DNA from: CALCLY01 sp900552775
Lineage (GTDB): Bacteria; Bacillota; Clostridia; UMGS1883; UMGS1540
NCBI GenBank assembly: GCA_937966555.1
Contig: CALCLY010000018.1
Coordinates: forward strand, 1-10,020
Direction: 5' to 3'
DNA length: 10,020 nucleotides
Positions 5,884 to 10,020 of the stretch are shown in pieces; position 1 is the first letter of the stretch, and the number at the start of each line of letters is the position of its first letter. The translations under genes were made by a program, and so were the position numbers. The notes below the pieces were generated by a model. That model made no database searches, was not told the origin of the DNA, and worked only from the letters and a program-made list of their open reading frames with translations.

Positions 5884-8211
5884 ATGATGAAGATGTCTGA
5901 ACGGTGCATCAGATTACGTGAAGAAGCGGTCAATAAAAAGAGTTATACAAATAAATATTGCTTGCAACGGGCGGTATATTTCAGTCTCGGTGCAGCAAAG
6001 GCGGCAGAGAAGTCATCTGATATGGCGGAAATATACGGTGCGGGAATAGCTAATGTTATAGATAAGTTTACACCGTTTATAGCTCCCGATGAACTGATAA
6101 CAGGCTTTAATTTCGGAAATAAGAATCTTGCACCGGCGGATGTTGACTGCGATATTGCATTAACATACGGTGATTGCTATATTGCGAGAAACACGGTGCA
6201 CGACAGAGAATTGATGAGGGAAAATTCAATTTCCGATACGGATATTGACGAGTATTTTAAAATAGACGGGTTTTACAGGGATGAATGGTATTTGTACGGT
6301 GTGGCACTATGGAACGATAAATTTGAGCTGACGGAGACAGAGAATGCAGCAAGAAAAGATATGTCTGCTCTCGGAAAATGTATATCACACAATCATTCCG
6401 TTGTGGGATATGACAAGGTTTTAACCTTTGGATTTGAAGGTTTGTTGAAGGAAGTGGAAGCTTACGAAGAAAAGAACGGAGCGTCTGCCTTTTACAGCGG
6501 TATAAAAACGGTTTGCAAATCTGCCCTGCATATCGGAGAAAAGTACGCCGAAAGTGCCGAAGAATTACTGAATACTAAAAACCCGGCATATAATCCGGAA
6601 GACCTCAAAACAATAATTGCAACCTGCAGAAGAGTTCCGAGGTATCCGGCAAGAAGCTTTATTGAAGCCGTCCAGTCACTTTGGTTTGCCCACATAATAA
6701 ACACATGGGAGGATACAATAAATGCGAATTCCTTGGGACGGCTTGATCAGCTGCTGTATCCTTACTATAAAAAGGACATGGATAAAGGTATTATAACCGA
6801 GGAACAGGCATTTGAAATTATTTGTTGCCTCTGGATTAAGCTTTATAGAGATTATGATGTTCAGCAATCGTGTGTGGGCGGAACAAATATCGATGGAACA
6901 AGCGCGGTAAACGAGCTTTCGTATTTTATGCTTGACGCAACTGAGCAGCTTGATTTTATAAGATGTTTATCCGTTCGTTATTCAGGCAATACTGATAAAC
7001 GCTTCATAAAACGTGCATTGCAGGTGGTTGGTCATGTTCAAAAAGGCGTTCCGTTTTTCTTTAACGATGATGTAATGATACCTGCACTTATAAGCAAGGG
7101 AATAAAAAGAGAAGATGCGTACGATTACACTCAACTCGGATGTGTTGAAACCGTCATACCGGGGAAAACCAATCCTCATGCGGTTACCGGCGAAACAAAT
7201 CTGCTTAAAGCAATTGAATATGTTTTATGTAACGGTCACAGTATGTATTATCCGGATATTGCTCCGGGAGTAAAAACCGGTGATTTAAGTGATTTCAACA
7301 CATATGATTGTTTTTATTCGGCGGTAAAGAAACAAATAAAAACAATACTCGAGCTCACCTGCTCAATGGTTGTAAAATATTGCGATGCCTGTGTTGCCCC
7401 AAAACCTGTAAAATCTCTTTTAACGGACGGGTGTCTCGAAAAAGCGAGGGATTACAATCAGAAGGGAGCTCTGTATGATTATTATCAAATAATGCTCGGC
7501 GGAATACCCAATCTTGCCGATTCGCTTATGGTTATAAAGAAATTTGTGTATCAGGATAAAAAATATTCTTTGGAAGAAGTAAAGACAATATTAGAAAATA
7601 ATTATCCTGATGACAGTGTGAGACTGGAGTTTCTTAATAAGGCACCAAAGTTCGGTAACGACATAGATGAGGTAGATAGCATAGCAGTTGACATAACAAA
7701 TTACTGTTGTGATTTGCTTGATAAATTATCCGTTGAGACAAGTCATTGCTTTCATGCACAACCGTTTACATTTTTTTGGATGATTGATCACGGAAGAGTC
7801 TCGGCAGCATCACCCGATGGGCGAAAATCGGGCGAACCTATAGCCTACAGCGCCTCGCCTATGCAGGGAAGGGATATAAACGGCCTTACCGCTGTTTTGA
7901 ATTCTATTGCAAAATTTCCGACAAAGCGAACTCCGGGCACAACATCTGCAATAGTTGAAATCGATCCCAAGCTATTCGCCGATAAGAACATCGATATTAT
8001 TACAGATATTGTTATTGCGGCTGCAAAAAACGGACTCAGCAATTTACAACTTAATACCATTGACGCTAAAACCCTTGAAAATGCAAAGAAATATCCCGAA
8101 AAATATAATAATCTCGCAGTCAGAGTTTCCGGGTTTAGTCAGAAATTCAATTTGCTTACACCGGAGCTGCAGGATCATATTATTGCAAGGACTAAGCACG
8201 AATGTCTGTAA
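5884..8211 (+). CDS. Glycyl radical enzyme of the GCVE (dehydratase/lyase-like) type, substrate unknown
   Basis: This 775-residue protein has the PFL-like 10-stranded barrel layout and usual length of glycyl radical enzymes. The thiyl radical Cys is Cys420 in LGCVE, with Glu422 as the general base typical of the C-O/C-N/C-S bond-cleaving branch rather than true pyruvate formate-lyase, which has Cys-Cys. The glycyl radical residue is Gly750 in RVSGFSQKF, 26 residues from the C-terminus. Other family landmarks are VPFFFNDDVMIPAL, ASPDGRKSGEP and NLQLNTIDA. In relatives the Cys-Glu pair abstracts H from a hydroxylated substrate and expels water, an amine, sulfite or a ring oxygen. E. coli YbiW and PflD are reported to open 1,5-anhydrohexitol phosphates. 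The kinase and glycosidase neighbours make a sugar, polyol or sugar-phosphate substrate plausible, but this is inference. The ribosome binding site is weak (AGTGGG 8 nt before 5884), and ATGs at 5887 and 5893 are alternatives. It is oxygen-sensitive and needs the activase encoded next. Confidence 0.93.
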   Translation: MMKMSERCIRLREEAVNKKSYTNKYCLQRAVYFSLGAAKAAEKSSDMAEIYGAGIANVIDKFTPFIAPDELITGFNFGNKNLAPADVDCDIALTYGDCYIARNTVHDRELMRENSISDTDIDEYFKIDGFYRDEWYLYGVALWNDKFELTETENAARKDMSALGKCISHNHSVVGYDKVLTFGFEGLLKEVEAYEEKNGASAFYSGIKTVCKSALHIGEKYAESAEELLNTKNPAYNPEDLKTIIATCRRVPRYPARSFIEAVQSLWFAHIINTWEDTINANSLGRLDQLLYPYYKKDMDKGIITEEQAFEIICCLWIKLYRDYDVQQSCVGGTNIDGTSAVNELSYFMLDATEQLDFIRCLSVRYSGNTDKRFIKRALQVVGHVQKGVPFFFNDDVMIPALISKGIKREDAYDYTQLGCVETVIPGKTNPHAVTGETNLLKAIEYVLCNGHSMYYPDIAPGVKTGDLSDFNTYDCFYSAVKKQIKTILELTCSMVVKYCDACVAPKPVKSLLTDGCLEKARDYNQKGALYDYYQIMLGGIPNLADSLMVIKKFVYQDKKYSLEEVKTILENNYPDDSVRLEFLNKAPKFGNDIDEVDSIAVDITNYCCDLLDKLSVETSHCFHAQPFTFFWMIDHGRVSAASPDGRKSGEPIAYSASPMQGRDINGLTAVLNSIAKFPTKRTPGTTSAIVEIDPKLFADKNIDIITDIVIAAAKNGLSNLQLNTIDAKTLENAKKYPEKYNNLAVRVSGFSQKFNLLTPELQDHIIARTKHECL
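8187..8191 (+). promoter_or_regulatory. Ribosome binding site of the activase, inside the glycyl radical enzyme gene
   Basis: AAGGA lies 10 nt before the ATG at 8202, within the last codons of the upstream gene. It supports the overlapping start and coupled translation of enzyme and activase. Confidence 0.6.
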
Positions 8212-9107
8212 CAGGTGTTATTTCAAATATTTCAAGGTGTTCTGTGAATGATGGACCGGGAGTGCGCACTGTGGTGTATTTCAAGGGTTGTAATTTAAGG
8301 TGTAAGTGGTGTCATAATCCCGAGTTGATTTCTTTTCATAGAGAATTGGCTTATTTTCCGCAAAAATGCATATTCTGCGGCAGATGTGTGATGGTGTGTC
8401 CAAAGGTGCATATTATTGAAAATAACTTAGTCAAACTGAAAAGGGAATGCTGTACAGCATGCGGAAAATGTGCTGATGAATGCCCGGCAAATGCTTTGGA
8501 ATTGATTGGAAAAGAGATGTCGGCAGATGAAGTTTTTACAGAGGTGCTTAAGGACAGACATTTTTTTAATGAAAGCGGGGGCGGCGTGACATTTTCCGGC
8601 GGAGAATGCCTTTTGCAGGCAGACTTTTCAGCATCACTTGCGGAGCGGTGTAAAAAAGAAGGAATACATACTGCTGTTGAAACGTCCGCTTTTTGTCTAT
8701 GGTCAAATATTGAAAAGATGTTGCCGTTTACAGATTTATTTTTCACCGATTTAAAAATCGCAAATTCAGAAAAGCACCGCAGTTACACATCGGCCGGCAA
8801 CGAGCTTATCATAGAAAATATTCGCAGACTGTCAAGTAAAAATAAAAATATAATAATCAGAATACCGGTGATACCGAATGTAAACGATTCGGCAGAAGAT
8901 TTTGATGCATTAGGAGAGGTTATCAAAACATTTGACTCCGGTATACATCATATTGAGCTTTTAAAATATAATAACTTGGCAAAGCCGAAATATGATGCAA
9001 TATCTGCCGATTACACGGATTTTGCGGCATTTCCGCAGCATGAAAAACAAATGAAAGCCTTTGCCGAAAAAATAACAGATATAACTGGCGTAAAGTGTAT
9101 TTTTTAA
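8202..9107 (+). CDS. Glycyl radical enzyme activating enzyme (radical SAM)
   Basis: This 301-residue protein uses S-adenosylmethionine and a 4Fe-4S cluster to abstract hydrogen from the partner's glycine and install the glycyl radical. The radical-SAM motif is Cys30-x3-Cys34-x2-Cys37 (GCNLRCKWC), preceded by the activase signature DGPGVRTVVYFKGC. Between it and the rest of the barrel is a ferredoxin-like insert with two further 4Fe-4S motifs, Cys56/59/62/66 and Cys84/87/90/94, each ending in CP. This insert is found in activases of GCVE-type enzymes and is absent from pyruvate formate-lyase activase. FSGGE follows in GVTFSGGECLLQ. The gene overlaps its target by 10 nt (8202-8211), so the pair is almost certainly a dedicated enzyme/activase unit. 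Length is normal for the family and all key Cys are present. Confidence 0.95.
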   Translation: MSVTGVISNISRCSVNDGPGVRTVVYFKGCNLRCKWCHNPELISFHRELAYFPQKCIFCGRCVMVCPKVHIIENNLVKLKRECCTACGKCADECPANALELIGKEMSADEVFTEVLKDRHFFNESGGGVTFSGGECLLQADFSASLAERCKKEGIHTAVETSAFCLWSNIEKMLPFTDLFFTDLKIANSEKHRSYTSAGNELIIENIRRLSSKNKNIIIRIPVIPNVNDSAEDFDALGEVIKTFDSGIHHIELLKYNNLAKPKYDAISADYTDFAAFPQHEKQMKAFAEKITDITGVKCIF

Positions 9108-9120
9108 AACCTTAAGCTCC

Positions 9121-9160
9121 TATAAAAAACAAAAGCATATGATTTCGTATATTCGGAGGA
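9121..9160 (+). repeat. Diverged direct repeat, copy 1 of a leader-like segment
   Basis: From TATAAA at 9121 through the ACAAAAGCA core to GGAGGA (9155-9160), this segment resembles 9233-9279 in order and content. The first 12 bases from 9126 (AAAACAAAAGCA) are identical to those from 9242, and the following GATTTCGT / GATTCCGT and ATTC...GGAGGA blocks line up with small gaps. Unlike copy 2, no ATG follows the GGAGGA at a usable distance. Confidence 0.5.
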
Positions 9161-9179
9161 CACAAATTACCGAATTTTT
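9151..9179 (+). terminator. Weak possible terminator after the activase gene
   Basis: ATTCGG (9151-9156) can pair with CCGAAT (9170-9175) across a 13-nt loop, and the run of T continues to 9179. The stem is only 6 bp and overlaps the copy 1 GGAGGA, so termination is uncertain, but nothing better lies between the activase and the next promoter. Confidence 0.35.
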
Positions 9180-9232
9180 CTCAATAAGCGCACTTTAATA
9201 TATGATAGCCAAAAAAGACGATTTTATTTCTG

Positions 9233-9238
9233 TATAAT
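9233..9238 (+). promoter_or_regulatory. Candidate -10 element upstream of the esterase gene
   Basis: A perfect TATAAT lies 49 nt before the start at 9287 in an AT-rich stretch. No good TTGACA-like -35 is seen 16-18 nt upstream, so this is a moderate call based on the -10 and on its position in front of a gene that follows a 179-nt gap. Confidence 0.4.
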
Positions 9239-9241
9239 AAC

Positions 9242-9279
9242 AAAACAAAAGCAAACGATTCCGTGGGATTCAAGGAGGA
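9242..9279 (+). repeat. Diverged direct repeat, copy 2 (functional leader with ribosome binding site)
   Basis: This is the counterpart of copy 1 (9126-9160). It carries AAGGAGGA (9272-9279), 7 nt before the ATG at 9287, an ideal Shine-Dalgarno. The copies share their 12-base start and the GATT(T/C)CGT and GGAGGA blocks. Confidence 0.5.
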
Positions 9280-9286
9280 AGCAATA

Positions 9287-10020
9287 ATGAATCATAAGAT
9301 AACAGCAGCCTTCGCCGTTATTTGTGTCGTTTCGTCTGTTTTATCGGGTTGTTCTATTAAAATCGGAGAAGTAACTGACGAAAAAACAATGATTTCACAG
9401 CCTGAGAACATTACGGCAGATATTACCGTAAACACACCCGATTTTACGGCATCGAGCACCACAGAGCATCCGCGTTATCTTATACCAGAATGGAAATTTG
9501 AAGCTTCGATTGATAAAACCGCATCTTCAAATAATTCCGTTTCCTCAAATATCAACGGAGAGAAAGAAAATCTTATAAATCACGAAACGGTCAGTGTTTA
9601 CGGAAAACATTCGGTTTTATTAAATGAAATACCCAATATTGCGAAAATTCTCGGAAGAACGGTTTCCACTCCTAAGGGCTTTGTTTGCGAAATGTCGGCA
9701 TCCGGATTTGAGATCGAAGGAATACTGGAGGGCGATATAGCAGTCGATATTGATTTATCAAATGCGGTCTGCAGTTGCTATATAAGTGTTTCGGTCGACG
9801 GAGTCCTCTTAGATAAGCTGAAGCTTGATGACGGGCTAAAAACCTACACACTTGCCGGCAATTTAAAGAAAGGCGAACATAAAATTGAAGTCAGAAAGCT
9901 TACCGAAGCTTATTTTAATTCAATTGTTATAGGCAAACTGTCATTTACCGGACAACTGAAACCACTGTCGGCCGCTAAGCGTAAAATTGAAATAATAGGA
10001 GACTCAATTACCTGCGGGCT
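9287..10020 (+). CDS. Lipoprotein with CE2-like jelly-roll and SGNH esterase domain, 3'-truncated by the window edge
   Basis: The frame is open from the ATG at 9287 to the window end (244 full codons), with an excellent ribosome binding site. The N-terminus has a signal peptide (MNHK, then a hydrophobic core) and a lipobox LSGC with Cys22 as the lipidated residue, so the protein should be anchored on the outer face of the membrane. Residues about 23-95 are a Ser/Thr/Asn-rich linker. About 96-228 is a beta-rich domain resembling the N-terminal jelly-roll of CE2 acetyl esterases. The SGNH block I motif IEIIGDSITCG then begins, with Ser240 as the predicted nucleophile, and the window stops there. 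CE2 enzymes remove O-acetyl groups from xylan, glucomannan or related sugars. The remaining catalytic blocks lie outside the window, so activity cannot be checked. It probably has its own promoter but fits the glycan-use theme of the locus. Confidence 0.85.
   Translation, partial: MNHKITAAFAVICVVSSVLSGCSIKIGEVTDEKTMISQPENITADITVNTPDFTASSTTEHPRYLIPEWKFEASIDKTASSNNSVSSNINGEKENLINHETVSVYGKHSVLLNEIPNIAKILGRTVSTPKGFVCEMSASGFEIEGILEGDIAVDIDLSNAVCSCYISVSVDGVLLDKLKLDDGLKTYTLAGNLKKGEHKIEVRKLTEAYFNSIVIGKLSFTGQLKPLSAAKRKIEIIGDSITCG

Noticed and set aside
8351..8746. 131-codon minus-strand open frame opposite the activase gene
   Set aside because: It lies wholly antisense to a gene with clear cluster motifs and has no recognisable domain; it is explained as a shadow of the plus-strand gene.
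9202..9237. Tiny open frame (11 codons) in the gap before the esterase gene
   Set aside because: It has no ribosome binding site, its end overlaps the candidate -10 element, and the peptide shows no leader-peptide codon bias.
1..10020. CRISPR array, tRNA, rRNA, insertion sequence or phage genes
   Set aside because: No regularly spaced repeats, tRNA-like cloverleaf, rRNA segment, transposase motif or terminal inverted repeats were seen; the window is almost fully occupied by metabolic genes.

Overview
The window looks like a carbohydrate-use locus from an anaerobic Clostridia-type Firmicute, possibly an uncultured gut lineage. The reasons are the moderate AT-richness, GGAGG-type ribosome binding sites, a lipoprotein signal, and an oxygen-sensitive glycyl radical enzyme with its activase. 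All recognisable genes lie on the plus strand, and coding density is high.

Layout. Positions 3-1808 hold the 3' part of a large, probably surface-exposed, glycosidase-like protein that ends in a transmembrane anchor. It overlaps by 4 nt a cytoplasmic GH27 alpha-galactosidase-type enzyme (1805-2929). A good intrinsic terminator follows (2943-2989). Only about 25 nt later comes a GH127/DUF1680-type enzyme (3015-4845). Its first 41 or so codons are in a different frame from the rest, and the two parts meet at a run of nine A residues. Next are a ribokinase-like PfkB kinase (4882-5781), a GCVE-type glycyl radical enzyme (5884-8211) and, overlapping it by 10 nt, its radical-SAM activase (8202-9107). 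A 179-nt gap (9108-9286) holds two diverged copies of a promoter/leader/Shine-Dalgarno-like segment. The window ends inside a lipoprotein with a jelly-roll plus SGNH layout like CE2 carbohydrate esterases (9287 to the right edge).

How the genes may work together (inference). Surface enzymes (the anchored first protein and the esterase) would trim or deacetylate a glycan. The leaderless GH27 and GH127 enzymes would split imported oligosaccharides in the cytoplasm. The kinase would phosphorylate a released sugar, and the glycyl radical enzyme would carry out a radical C-O bond cleavage on a polyol or sugar-type substrate. No transporter, regulator, aldolase or microcompartment gene is visible here, so the substrate of the radical enzyme is open.

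The most notable points are the unassigned glycyl radical enzyme embedded in a glycosidase/kinase locus, the A9 frameshift near the start of the GH127 gene, the terminator immediately in front of that gene, and the duplicated leader before the esterase.
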